A DNA stretch of 26,775 nucleotides from contig JAVBNJ010000036.1 in assembly GCA_031551625.1 (NCBI GenBank), positions 1-26,775 on the forward strand, in the 5' to 3' direction. How positions within the stretch are numbered: position 1 is the stretch's first letter; each line of letters opens with the position of its first letter. A program made the translations under genes and the position numbers. Origin of the DNA: JAVBNJ01 sp031551625. Its GTDB lineage: Bacteria; Bacteroidota; Bacteroidia; Bacteroidales; UBA932. The notes below the pieces were generated by a model. That model ran no database searches and had not been told where the DNA came from. It saw nothing but the letters and a program-made list of their open reading frames with translations. This document shows, piece after piece, positions 14,110 through 22,479 of the stretch.

Positions 14110-14169
14110 CTCTACTCCCCAAGAGGGCTTTTGAAATCTTTAAATTATTAAATCTTTAAATAGTAAACT

Positions 14170-14736
14170 ATGGATATTAACGAAGCAAAGAAACAGGTAG
14201 ATGCTGCTAAGGAAAAAATGCAAAAAGCATTGGAACATCTCGACAACGAACTAACGGCAGTCCGCGCAGGTAAAGCCAGTCCGGCGATGTTGAACCACGT
14301 GATGGTCGACTACTACGGAACGCCGACACCGTTGGCACAAGTATCGAGCGTTACGGTGCCCGATGCCCGCACAATGCTTATTCAACCGTGGGAAAAAACG
14401 ATGATTGCCCCGATTGAGAAGGCGATTCTGGCGGCCAACATCGGCCTGACGCCGCAAAACAACGGCGAACATGTGCGCCTCAATATTCCGGCACTGACAG
14501 AAGAGCGCCGCAAGGAGTTGGTAAAACAAATCAAGAACGAATGCGAGAATGCGCGCATCAGCGTACGCAACGCCCGTCGCGATGCGGTAGACCATGTGAA
14601 GAAATTGCAGAAAGACGGCTTGCCGGAAGATGTGGCCAAAGATACCGAAGCCGAATTGCAAAAGCAGACCGATGTATTCAACAAGCGCGTGGACGAAGCG
14701 TTTGCGAAGAAAGAAAAAGAAATTATGACCGTGTAA
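14170..14736 (+). CDS. frr: Ribosome recycling factor
   Basis: RRF splits post-termination ribosomes together with EF-G. The 188-aa length fits (E. coli 185). Conserved blocks seen are LTAVRAGKASPAMLNHVMVDYYGTPTPL, the IQPWEK segment of domain II, NIGLTPQNNGEHVRLNIPALTEERRKEL, and the C-terminal helix with RNARRDAVDHVKKLQKDG. It follows pyrH in the same direction and is followed by a hairpin terminator at 14785-14817, so pyrH-frr look like one transcript. Confidence 0.97.
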   Translation: MDINEAKKQVDAAKEKMQKALEHLDNELTAVRAGKASPAMLNHVMVDYYGTPTPLAQVSSVTVPDARTMLIQPWEKTMIAPIEKAILAANIGLTPQNNGEHVRLNIPALTEERRKELVKQIKNECENARISVRNARRDAVDHVKKLQKDGLPEDVAKDTEAELQKQTDVFNKRVDEAFAKKEKEIMTV

Positions 14737-14784
14737 ACCACAAATTAGTTTGGATTACGCAGATTGATTTAACACGCAGATTTT

Positions 14785-14817
14785 AGACCTAACAGATTCC
14801 AGCAAGCTGTTAGGTCT
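14785..14817 (+). terminator. Hairpin terminator after frr
   Basis: Eleven-base arms AGACCTAACAG (14785-14795) and CTGTTAGGTCT (14807-14817) surround an 11-base loop. The T-tract after it is short (TTTA), while TTTT precedes it. It lies about 50 bp after the frr stop. Just before it are GATTACGCAGATT and ACGCAGATT motifs, similar to the CGCAGATTACACAGATT at 11921-11939. Confidence 0.6.
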
Positions 14818-14853
14818 TTAATGTAGAAACATCTAATATTTTCCTTTGTTGTT

Positions 14854-17733
14854 TTGAAACACTTTTTGTCGCTCCTATTTTTCTTGTTCATGGTGGTTAC
14901 CGCGCGTGCGCAGTACTACAATGCGGGAACGGAATCGGCTACGGTGCCGTGGCGGCAAATAAAAACCGATAAGTTTACCGTTATTTACCCGCGCGAAATT
15001 GATTCGATTGCGCAGCGCTATGCATGGCTGCTCGACCAGTCGTATCGCGCGGTGCAAGCATCTTTGCGTGTTGATTTGGAACATGTGCCGGTGGTATTGC
15101 ATCCCTATAACATCTACAGCAATGGATTAGTAGTATGGGCGCCTAAACGGATGGAGCTTATTACTACGCCTCCTGTTAACAGTTATTCGCAAATGTGGGA
15201 CAGGCAACTGGCGTTACATGAAACACGGCATGTGGCGCAGATGAGCAAGCTGAACGATGGTTTTTTCAAGTACCTGCACTACTTTATCGGAGAACAGTCG
15301 GAAAGCATAGCAGCAGGGGTTTACCTGGCAGCACGATTTCTGGAAGGCGATGCGGTGGTTTCGGAAACGGCCGCATCTAATAGCGGACGCGGGCGGCAAG
15401 CAGAATTTTTGATGCCGGTAAAGGCATTTGTGTTGGACGATTATACGTTTTCTTGGGACACGTGGATAAACGGCTCGTACCGTTACAACATACCGAATGA
15501 ATACCAATTGGGTTACGTACTATCGGCGTATGCCTATCAACAAGCGGGCAAGTATATTTTTGCAGACATGTATGAATATACCACGCATCGCCCACTTAAT
15601 ATTCCACCCCCATCAAATGCTTTAGAGAGATTCGGTGGTTTTACCGAAACGGAATTATTCGAACAATCGTTTGCCTACATGAAAGCGCAATGGCAACATG
15701 ATGATTCGATAAGGGCATTGAGTCCATCTGCAATAAAGGAAATCACGCAGCCGGTGACAAAAGGGTATTTGTCGTACCGGTCGGTTACGGCCATTGACCC
15801 GGCTACAATGATAGCCATCCGCTCCGACCTGGATCGTCCGCAGCAGTTGGTAACCGTAGATAGTAGCGGGCATGAACAGTTTGTGCGTTACATCGGTTCG
15901 GCCAACAGCACGTTGAGCCGGCAAGGCGACAAACTATACTGGAGCGCGCCTGTGCCACATGAACGATGGGAGCAAGTGTCGTTCTCGATTATTAAAAATT
16001 ACGATTTTTCGACTAAAAAAGTAACAAAACTCACCCGCCGCACACGCTATTTTTCGCCTGTACCATCGCCCGATGAACGTTGGTTGGCTGTAATTGAAAA
16101 TACACCGAAGGGAGAAAATTTTATTACGCTGCTTGATACTGAAAAGTATAAACCAGCAGAACGTATTGCGTTGCCGGCACTTCAAGTGCCAAAGAATATT
16201 GCATGGAGTAACGATGCTACAAAAATTTATGCCGCCATTCTTTCGGACGAAGGGTTGGCATTGCAGCAATACGACTTGCTGCAAGCGCAATGGAGCGAGT
16301 TGTTGTTGCCGGGCATTGCCCACATCAACCGTCTCATGTGTTATAAAAATTATATTTTATTTGAAAGTGGTTATAATGGCACCAATAATATTTATGCGCT
16401 GGACACGCAGTCGAAAAAAGTTTTCCGTATTACCGATGTGCGTTTTGGTGCATTCGACCCAGCAGTGTCTGCGGATAGTACGCAGTTGCTTTTTTCGAAC
16501 TATGTGTCAACCGGCTACACCATTGCCGAGCAGCCGATAGACGAAAGCAGGTGGGTCGAAACATCGTTCTCTTCTCCCACTCGTTTTTCAATGGCCGACA
16601 CACTTTCTGCACAAGCCGACTACAATATTGATACGCTCAGTATTCCGCAAAAGCCATACAAAAGCAAACGATACAGCGGATTCACACACTTGTTCAACGT
16701 TCATAGCTGGATGCCGTTTTACTTTAATTCCGATGTGTTGAAATCGGCTTCGCTTGATAAAGATATTTTGGAGCAAGTAGGACTGGGCGCTACGGTAATG
16801 TCGCAAAATGTATTGAGCACACTTACTTCCCGCGTAGCCTATGAATACAGGAATGGATTCCACGCCGGTCATCTGTCGTTTACGTATCAAGGTTTTTATC
16901 CGGTTATTGATTACAATTTTGATGTGAATGATCGTCATCGCGAGCTAAACCGCTATATGATCGATCCTGCAGATAACCGTATAAAAAATTATGTGGCCGA
17001 AACATCGCAACCATACATCAGCACGTATGTGCGCATGTATATTCCGTTTAAATTTACGCGCAGTGTATGGCAAACAGGTTTTATGCCGCAAGTGGAGTAT
17101 CGCTTTACAAATGATGAGTATTTTTCATTTGGCAATTTGGAATACCAGTACATGCAATACATGACTGTAGGTGGCACCTTTTACCGGCAATTACCGCTGG
17201 CCGTACGTGATATTTTTCCACGTTGGGGCTACACATTGCGTGCGCTGTATTCGTTCCCGGTATTCAACGATAATATTTATCCGTCGCTGGCAATACAAGG
17301 TGGATGCTATGTTCCTGGCTTCTTTGCCAATCACGGCATATCGCTTACGGCAAGCTATGCATGGCAAACACACAACGATCAGTTGCGTTACCGCGCGTTT
17401 ACACCTGTGGCATTTCCGCGGGGGTATTCTACTTTCTCGACAAAGGAGTTGACCAGGATAACGCTTGATTATTCGTTCCCGTTGTTCTATCCGGATTGGA
17501 ATATCAGTTGGGTGATTTATTTCAAACGCTTTCGGATGAATCTTTTCAGCGATTATGCTCACTGGAAAACATTGGCGCAGGAACAAAGTATTGTATCGGT
17601 GGGCGCCGACTTGTTAGCCGATTTTCATGCATTGCGTTTCGGATTCCCTGTAGCGGCGGGTATTCGTTATGCACAACCATTGGTCAATGGCAGCGGGCCT
17701 ACATTCAGTTTGTTGTTGGATATAAAAATTTAA
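14854..17733 (+). CDS. Outer-membrane protein with HExxH metalloprotease-like, TolB-like propeller and beta-barrel regions
   Basis: A 959-aa exported protein starting at TTG with MKHFLSLLFFLFMVVTARAQ, a signal peptide with cleavage likely after ARA. Residues about 30-280 look like a gluzincin peptidase domain: HETRH at 122-126 gives the HExxH zinc motif, and E164 in FLEGDAVVSE is a plausible third ligand. Residues about 290-600 carry repeated blade-like segments (SPVPSPDERWLAVIEN, LFESGYNGTNNIYALD, DPAVSADSTQLLFSNY) like a TolB-type beta-propeller. From about 620 the alternating aromatic strands and the end TFSLLLDIKI suggest a C-terminal beta-barrel in the outer membrane. Whether the peptidase is active is unknown. 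The flippase gene starts 3 bases after its stop, which hints at an envelope or surface-polysaccharide function. No in-frame ATG near the signal peptide offers a better start. Confidence 0.75.
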   Translation: MKHFLSLLFFLFMVVTARAQYYNAGTESATVPWRQIKTDKFTVIYPREIDSIAQRYAWLLDQSYRAVQASLRVDLEHVPVVLHPYNIYSNGLVVWAPKRMELITTPPVNSYSQMWDRQLALHETRHVAQMSKLNDGFFKYLHYFIGEQSESIAAGVYLAARFLEGDAVVSETAASNSGRGRQAEFLMPVKAFVLDDYTFSWDTWINGSYRYNIPNEYQLGYVLSAYAYQQAGKYIFADMYEYTTHRPLNIPPPSNALERFGGFTETELFEQSFAYMKAQWQHDDSIRALSPSAIKEITQPVTKGYLSYRSVTAIDPATMIAIRSDLDRPQQLVTVDSSGHEQFVRYIGSANSTLSRQGDKLYWSAPVPHERWEQVSFSIIKNYDFSTKKVTKLTRRTRYFSPVPSPDERWLAVIENTPKGENFITLLDTEKYKPAERIALPALQVPKNIAWSNDATKIYAAILSDEGLALQQYDLLQAQWSELLLPGIAHINRLMCYKNYILFESGYNGTNNIYALDTQSKKVFRITDVRFGAFDPAVSADSTQLLFSNYVSTGYTIAEQPIDESRWVETSFSSPTRFSMADTLSAQADYNIDTLSIPQKPYKSKRYSGFTHLFNVHSWMPFYFNSDVLKSASLDKDILEQVGLGATVMSQNVLSTLTSRVAYEYRNGFHAGHLSFTYQGFYPVIDYNFDVNDRHRELNRYMIDPADNRIKNYVAETSQPYISTYVRMYIPFKFTRSVWQTGFMPQVEYRFTNDEYFSFGNLEYQYMQYMTVGGTFYRQLPLAVRDIFPRWGYTLRALYSFPVFNDNIYPSLAIQGGCYVPGFFANHGISLTASYAWQTHNDQLRYRAFTPVAFPRGYSTFSTKELTRITLDYSFPLFYPDWNISWVIYFKRFRMNLFSDYAHWKTLAQEQSIVSVGADLLADFHALRFGFPVAAGIRYAQPLVNGSGPTFSLLLDIKI

Positions 17734-17736
17734 GCT

Positions 17737-19215
17737 ATGAATCCGTTGAAAAAATTAGCTGGCGAAACAGCCATATACGGCACCAGTACTATTGTTGCGC
17801 GTGTGCTTAATTTTTTTTTCTTACCGCTTTATACATACATTTTAAGCCGTGCCGATTACGGTATCATCACGGAATTCCTGGCCTATATTGCCATTCTGCA
17901 AGTAGTGCTCACGCTGGGTTTGGAAACGGGTTGTTTCCGTTATGCCAACAAGCACGACAATCCGCAGCAAGTTTTTTCCGCCGCACTCGCTACGGTGTTA
18001 GCAGTATGCGGTGTATTTTTCGTTCTTTGCGCGTGCTTTGCTAGTCCCATTGCGCAATGGCTCGGCTATGCCGACCATAGCATCTCCATCATATACATGG
18101 GTGCGGTGCTCGCCATTGATTGTTTTACGGCCATCCTCTTTGCACGTTTGCGCTACGAACACAAAGCCGCGAAATTTGCTACGTTCAAAATTATAAAAAT
18201 AGGCACGGAGCTTGGTGCAAACCTGTTGCTGTTCCTCGTAATGCCTGCTTACTTTGCTTCGCATTCCGACTCATGGTTGCTGACATTTGTAGCACCTGCG
18301 CCGAACTATACATACATGCTTTTTGCCGTATTCGTAAGTTGTATAGTGGCGTTATTGTTATTCATCCCCGACTTGCTGCGCATCCGTTTCTCGTTTTCCA
18401 AAACATTGTGGCGCGATTTGCTGCTCTACTCGCTTCCGTTGATGATTGCGGGTTTACCCGGTGTAGCCAACGATTTTATCGATCGTGTACTATTCCGTTT
18501 TTACGCACCCACCGATGTACCGTGGCAGGAACAACTGGGGGTTTTTCAAGCCGGCGTGAAACTGGCGGTTATTATGACGCTGTTTGTACAAATGTTTCGT
18601 TATGCAGCCGAACCATTCTTTTTTGCCGGTGTAAAAGATAAAAATTCACCCAAGCTCTATGCCGAAGTGATGAATCATTTCACCGCTTTCTGCATGGTAA
18701 TATTTCTGTTTGTGCTGTTCTACCTCGATGCGATCGGGCTGTTCCTTGGCCGCAATTTCCGCGAAGGGCTTGACATCTTACCCATTATGCTGGGCGCCTA
18801 TGTGTTGCTGGGTATCAACTTTAACCTCTCGATGTGGTACAAGCTTTCGGGTAAAACAAATTTTGCTATTTACATTACTTCGATCGGGTTGTTGGTTACG
18901 TTGCTCATCAACCTGTTCTTCATGCCGCGCTACGGCTACCATGCCGCCGCGTGGGGGCATCTGATAAGTTACTTGATAATGGTAATTTTCAGTGCATGGT
19001 TGGGCGCCAAATATTACCCGATTCCGTATAATTGGACAAAAATCATTGGTTATGTGTTCGTCGGCACGGCGCTTTATTTTATCAGCCGCGCCATCCCGTT
19101 CCCGAATTTATGGATAAAATGGATAGTGAACACCGCACTACTCGCGGGTTTCATTGCCTTCTGGTTCCGCTGGGAAAAATTGGATGTAAGAAGAATTATA
19201 AAATTAAAGAGATAG
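17737..19215 (+). CDS. Polysaccharide flippase (Wzx/MurJ-like, MOP superfamily)
   Basis: A 492-aa integral inner-membrane protein with about 12-14 hydrophobic segments. The N-terminal LAGETAIYGTSTIVARVLNFFFLPLYTYILSRADYGIIT is characteristic of the polysaccharide-biosynthesis branch of the MOP flippases, which move lipid-linked oligosaccharides across the inner membrane. In many Bacteroidetes a single such gene of this subtype sits next to dut, as here (24 bp to the dut start). The gene follows the large outer-membrane protein after 3 bp. The substrate cannot be inferred. Confidence 0.87.
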   Translation: MNPLKKLAGETAIYGTSTIVARVLNFFFLPLYTYILSRADYGIITEFLAYIAILQVVLTLGLETGCFRYANKHDNPQQVFSAALATVLAVCGVFFVLCACFASPIAQWLGYADHSISIIYMGAVLAIDCFTAILFARLRYEHKAAKFATFKIIKIGTELGANLLLFLVMPAYFASHSDSWLLTFVAPAPNYTYMLFAVFVSCIVALLLFIPDLLRIRFSFSKTLWRDLLLYSLPLMIAGLPGVANDFIDRVLFRFYAPTDVPWQEQLGVFQAGVKLAVIMTLFVQMFRYAAEPFFFAGVKDKNSPKLYAEVMNHFTAFCMVIFLFVLFYLDAIGLFLGRNFREGLDILPIMLGAYVLLGINFNLSMWYKLSGKTNFAIYITSIGLLVTLLINLFFMPRYGYHAAAWGHLISYLIMVIFSAWLGAKYYPIPYNWTKIIGYVFVGTALYFISRAIPFPNLWIKWIVNTALLAGFIAFWFRWEKLDVRRIIKLKR

Positions 19216-19239
19216 TTCTGTAACTAAAAAGTAAATTAT

Positions 19240-19677
19240 ATGTTGAAAGTAAAAATTGTTAACACCTCGCCGTTCGACTTGCCGCACTACGCCACACCGT
19301 TATCGGCAGGTATGGATTTGCGCGCCAACACCACTGAAACAATTACACTGAACCCGTTGCAGCGCGCTATGATTCCAACGGGATTGTTTATTGAACTTCC
19401 TGCAGGTCACGAAGCGCAAATACGTCCGCGTAGCGGATTGGCTGCCAAGCACGGCATTTCGATTGTCAACTCGCCCGGCACCATTGATGCCGACTACCGT
19501 GGCGAACTGAAAATAATTTTAGTCAACCTTTCGGACACACCATTCGACCTGCAACCTGGCGAACGCATTGCGCAAATGGTGGTGGCCCGCCACGAACAGG
19601 TAGAGTGGGAGCCGGTGGCCGAATTGACTGACAGCGCTCGTGGTGCCGGCGGCTTCGGTTCAACAGGAGTAAAATAG
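19240..19677 (+). CDS. dut: Deoxyuridine 5'-triphosphate nucleotidohydrolase (dUTPase)
   Basis: Hydrolyses dUTP to dUMP and pyrophosphate, keeping uracil out of DNA and supplying thymidylate synthase. All five trimeric-dUTPase motifs are present in 145 aa: SAGMDLRAN (22-30), PRSGLA (63-68), GTIDADYRGEL (80-90, with D83 the catalytic aspartate and Y86 in the uracil pocket), RIAQMV (109-114) and RGAGGFGSTG (134-143). Start at ATG 19240, 24 bp after the flippase stop. Confidence 0.97.
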   Translation: MLKVKIVNTSPFDLPHYATPLSAGMDLRANTTETITLNPLQRAMIPTGLFIELPAGHEAQIRPRSGLAAKHGISIVNSPGTIDADYRGELKIILVNLSDTPFDLQPGERIAQMVVARHEQVEWEPVAELTDSARGAGGFGSTGVK

Positions 19678-19691
19678 TTGTTTCACAAAGA

Positions 19692-19773
19692 CACAAAGAA
19701 TACAAAGGTTTTACAAAATACCATAATGATTAAATAATTTAAGTCTACATCGTTTATCTTTGTACCCTTTGTG
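19692..19773. promoter_or_regulatory. Inverted repeat overlapping a -7 box upstream of the transglycosylase gene
   Basis: CACAAAG-AA-TACAAAG (19692-19707) and CTTTGTA-CC-CTTTGTG (19758-19773) are reverse complements apart from the central two bases. The right arm overlaps TATCTTTG (19755-19762), a consensus -7 box for the gene at 19822. No TTTG is seen at the expected distance. This could be an operator, or chance similarity among the CTTTG-rich promoter words of this phylum. Confidence 0.4.
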
Positions 19774-19821
19774 TATTTGAGGGATAACATTGAAATTTAA
19801 TTAAAAAAAGAAAAATTAAGT

Positions 19822-20757
19822 ATGTCCAAGAAAATTTACTGGTTAGCTTGCGTGCCTTTGCTCGCTTTGCCTGTTCTACTTCTCACCACGTCAAGTGTTG
19901 CAGACTTTGATAAAACGCCCGATGAGGCACCTGTTTGTTTACTCAATCAAAGTATTATTACACCGCCACTACCCGAAAGCATTGACTTTGCGGGGGAGCA
20001 GGTGCCGTTGCAATATTTTGATGTGCGCGAATCGCTGCAACGCGAAATGTCGGTTATCAGCTATTGGCATGCCAGCATGCTTTACTCGCTGCAATTGGCC
20101 AACCGCTTCTTCCCGCTCATTGAACCAATCCTTGCAGAAGAAGGCGTCCCCGATGATTTTAAATACTTGTGCGTAGCCGAAAGCAACTTGCAACAAGTGG
20201 TGTCGCCCGCCAAGGCTGCGGGTTTCTGGCAGTTCCTCGAAGGCACCGGCAAAGACTTCGGGCTTGAAATAAATACGGAAGTGGACGAACGCTACCACAT
20301 CGAAAAATCGACACGCGCTGCTTGTGCTTACCTTAAAAAGTCGTATGCCAAGTATGGCAATTGGGCGCTGGCAGCGGCTTCTTACAATGTGGGACAAAGC
20401 AATGTAGATAAACAAATGGCACGGCAAAAGCAAAAAAGTTATTACGACTTGCTGTTGCCGGAAGAAACCGGCCGTTATGTATATCGCGCCGTGGTGTTCA
20501 AAATGGTGCTGAGTAATCCGTGCCTGTATGGGTTTAATTTAAAAGACGAGGACTTGTTTTCACAGTTGGAATGGGACGATGTGAAAATTACCGGTCCCGT
20601 AGAAAATTGGGCAGACTTTGCATTGGAACACGGCACGAATTATAAATTATTCAAATATTTCAATCCATGGCTGCGCGAAGCGCAACTTACCAATGCAGCG
20701 AAGAAAACGTATGTAGTAAAAGTCCCGAAAAAAGGATTCCGCGAAGAAGTGCGATAG
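19822..20757 (+). CDS. Membrane-bound lytic transglycosylase (SLT/GH23 family)
   Basis: A 311-aa exported murein hydrolase that cleaves between MurNAc and GlcNAc to form 1,6-anhydro products. The N-terminus (KKIYWLACVPLLALPVLLL) is a signal peptide or membrane anchor. The SLT domain covers about residues 95-240. The catalytic glutamate is E120 in YLCVAESNLQ, followed by SPAKAAGFWQFLEGTGKDFGL and AAASYNVG, the standard GH23 motifs. The remaining C-terminal part (about 240-311) may be a diverged wall-binding region; unlike E. coli MltD no clear LysM repeat is visible. It has a likely promoter at 19755 and is followed by a strong hairpin at 20774-20807, so it is probably transcribed alone. Confidence 0.88.
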   Translation: MSKKIYWLACVPLLALPVLLLTTSSVADFDKTPDEAPVCLLNQSIITPPLPESIDFAGEQVPLQYFDVRESLQREMSVISYWHASMLYSLQLANRFFPLIEPILAEEGVPDDFKYLCVAESNLQQVVSPAKAAGFWQFLEGTGKDFGLEINTEVDERYHIEKSTRAACAYLKKSYAKYGNWALAAASYNVGQSNVDKQMARQKQKSYYDLLLPEETGRYVYRAVVFKMVLSNPCLYGFNLKDEDLFSQLEWDDVKITGPVENWADFALEHGTNYKLFKYFNPWLREAQLTNAAKKTYVVKVPKKGFREEVR

Positions 20758-20773
20758 GTATTTTAATTCCGTA

Positions 20774-20807
20774 AAATCGCGTGGATGAATTTTCATCCAC
20801 GCGATTT
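20774..20807 (+). terminator. Terminator after the transglycosylase gene
   Basis: Sixteen-base arms (20774-20789 and 20792-20807, AAATCGCGTGGATGAA and its reverse complement) with a minimal TT centre form a near-perfect palindrome 17 bp after the stop. Only TTT follows the GC-rich stem on either strand, so termination efficiency is uncertain. The next gene is in the same direction and has its own -7 box. Confidence 0.7.
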
Positions 20808-20857
20808 CATTCAAATAATTTTTTAGACCGTTGAGCTCCCATGCCATCTATTTTTCG

Positions 20858-20865
20858 TATCTTTG
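20858..20865 (+). promoter_or_regulatory. -7 box upstream of pdxA
   Basis: TATCTTTG matches TAnnTTTG and lies 24 bases before the pdxA ATG. The nearest TTG (20831-20833) is 24 bases upstream, longer than usual. This probably drives the pdxA transcript and perhaps rnhA-nadB. Confidence 0.5.
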
Positions 20866-20889
20866 TTACAACTAAATTATTAAATTACT

Positions 20890-21948
20890 ATGAATGAAAA
20901 AATACGTGTAGGTATTACGCAGGGCGATAGCAACGGCGTAGGCTACGAAGTAATCATAAAAACACTGGCCGATGCACGGATGCTGGATTTCTGCATACCG
21001 GTGGTGTATGGCTCTGCCAAAGTATTATCGTTTTACCGCAAGCTGTTGAATATAGAACAATTTACGTATAGCAGCTTAACTATCACAGGCGATATCAATC
21101 CGAAAACGATAAACATTATAAACTGTGTACCTGACGATTTGAAAGTCGACCCCGGCAAATCGACACCCGATGCCGCACAGGCAGCATTGCGTGCATTGCA
21201 AACGGCTGTGGCCGACATTAAACGCGGGAAGATAGATGTGTTGGTAACCGGGCCATTCAATAAACAGACGATGCACGACGTCGGGTTTACATTTCCCGGA
21301 CATACGGAATTCCTGGCCAAATCGTTCGACACGAAAGAGGATTTGATGATATTGTGCAGCGACGTAATGCGTGTAGGCGTGGTAACGGGACATATTTCGC
21401 TGGCCGACGTGTCGAAATCGCTCAGCAAAGAAGTTATTGTACAGAAATTACAAATACTAAATCGCTCGCTGCAACGCGATTTTGGCGTACATAAACCGCG
21501 TATTGCCGTGCTGGGACTCAATCCGCATGCGGGCGACGGTGGGTTGCTGGGCAAAGAAGAAGAAGAAATTATCAGCCCGGCGATACTCGAAGCGCAGAAG
21601 CAGGGTATTCTTGCTTTCGGTCCGTATCCACCCGACGGATTTTTCGGTGTGGCTTCGTACCAGCGGTTTGATGCAGTGTTGGCCATGTATCACGACCAAG
21701 GGTTGATTCCTTTCAAGGCTCTTTCATTCCAATCGGGTGTTAATTTCACGGCAGGACTGGAGGTAGTGCGTACATCGCCTGCCCACGGCACCGGCTACGA
21801 TATTGTGAATGCTGGCACTGCCTCTCCCGACTCTTTTCGCGAATCGATTTATGCGGCGTGCGACATTTTCCGCCATCGCAAAACATATGATGAAATAACC
21901 GCCAATCCATTAAAACCAGTGGATGTCGAAAAACTTCCGAATAGATAG
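20890..21948 (+). CDS. pdxA: 4-hydroxythreonine-4-phosphate dehydrogenase
   Basis: An NAD-dependent enzyme of the DXP-dependent pyridoxal phosphate pathway; it oxidises 4-phosphohydroxy-threonine before condensation by PdxJ. At 352 aa it is family length. The three metal-ligand histidines are H138 in FPGHTEFLA, H213 in LNPHAGDGG and H268 in YHDQGLIPFKAL. The N-terminal VGITQGDSNGVGYEVI and the C-terminal RTSPAHGTGYDIVNAGTA blocks are also present. Start at ATG 20890; rnhA follows after 53 bp. Confidence 0.97.
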   Translation: MNEKIRVGITQGDSNGVGYEVIIKTLADARMLDFCIPVVYGSAKVLSFYRKLLNIEQFTYSSLTITGDINPKTINIINCVPDDLKVDPGKSTPDAAQAALRALQTAVADIKRGKIDVLVTGPFNKQTMHDVGFTFPGHTEFLAKSFDTKEDLMILCSDVMRVGVVTGHISLADVSKSLSKEVIVQKLQILNRSLQRDFGVHKPRIAVLGLNPHAGDGGLLGKEEEEIISPAILEAQKQGILAFGPYPPDGFFGVASYQRFDAVLAMYHDQGLIPFKALSFQSGVNFTAGLEVVRTSPAHGTGYDIVNAGTASPDSFRESIYAACDIFRHRKTYDEITANPLKPVDVEKLPNR

Positions 21949-22001
21949 TAACTGAATAATAGATTTGTTAATCGTTCAGTTTATTATTCAACTATTACAA
22001 A

Positions 22002-22478
22002 ATGCACGATATTACGATATACACCGACGGTGCAGCCTCGGGAAACCCTGGTCCAGGCGGTTATGGCGCTATCCTGATGTGCGGTGGACACCGCAAGGAA
22101 TTGTCGGCGGGTTATGCGCATACCACTAATAACCGGATGGAATTGCTGGCGGTAATTGTTGCGCTGGAAGCATTGAAATACGAAGGATGCCGTGTGAAGG
22201 TATATACTGACTCGTCGTATGTAGTGGATGCGGTAGAGAAAGGATGGCTGTTCCAATGGGAACGGATGGCATTTAAGAAGAAAAAAAATCCTGATTTGTG
22301 GATGCGTTTTTTGAAAATATACCGCCGGCATCAAGTAAAATTCAATTGGGTGAAAGGACATGCAGGACATCCGCTCAACGAGCGTTGCGACCAGCTGGCC
22401 GTAGCGGCTTCGCAGCAGCCGTGTTTGCCTGAAGACGAAGGATATTTACAAAACATGCTCGAAGAAAAGTTATTTTGA
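22002..22478 (+). CDS. rnhA: Ribonuclease HI
   Basis: Degrades the RNA strand of RNA-DNA hybrids (R-loops, Okazaki primers). The 158-aa protein holds the four catalytic acidic residues D9 (IYTDGAASGNPGPGG), E47 (NNRMELLAV), D70 (YTDSSYV) and D130 (NERCDQLA), with H123 in GHAGHPLN. It also has the basic handle region FKKKKNPDLW. The nadB ATG begins one base after its stop, so translation is probably coupled. Confidence 0.96.
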   Translation: MHDITIYTDGAASGNPGPGGYGAILMCGGHRKELSAGYAHTTNNRMELLAVIVALEALKYEGCRVKVYTDSSYVVDAVEKGWLFQWERMAFKKKKNPDLWMRFLKIYRRHQVKFNWVKGHAGHPLNERCDQLAVAASQQPCLPEDEGYLQNMLEEKLF

Positions 22479-22479
22479 A

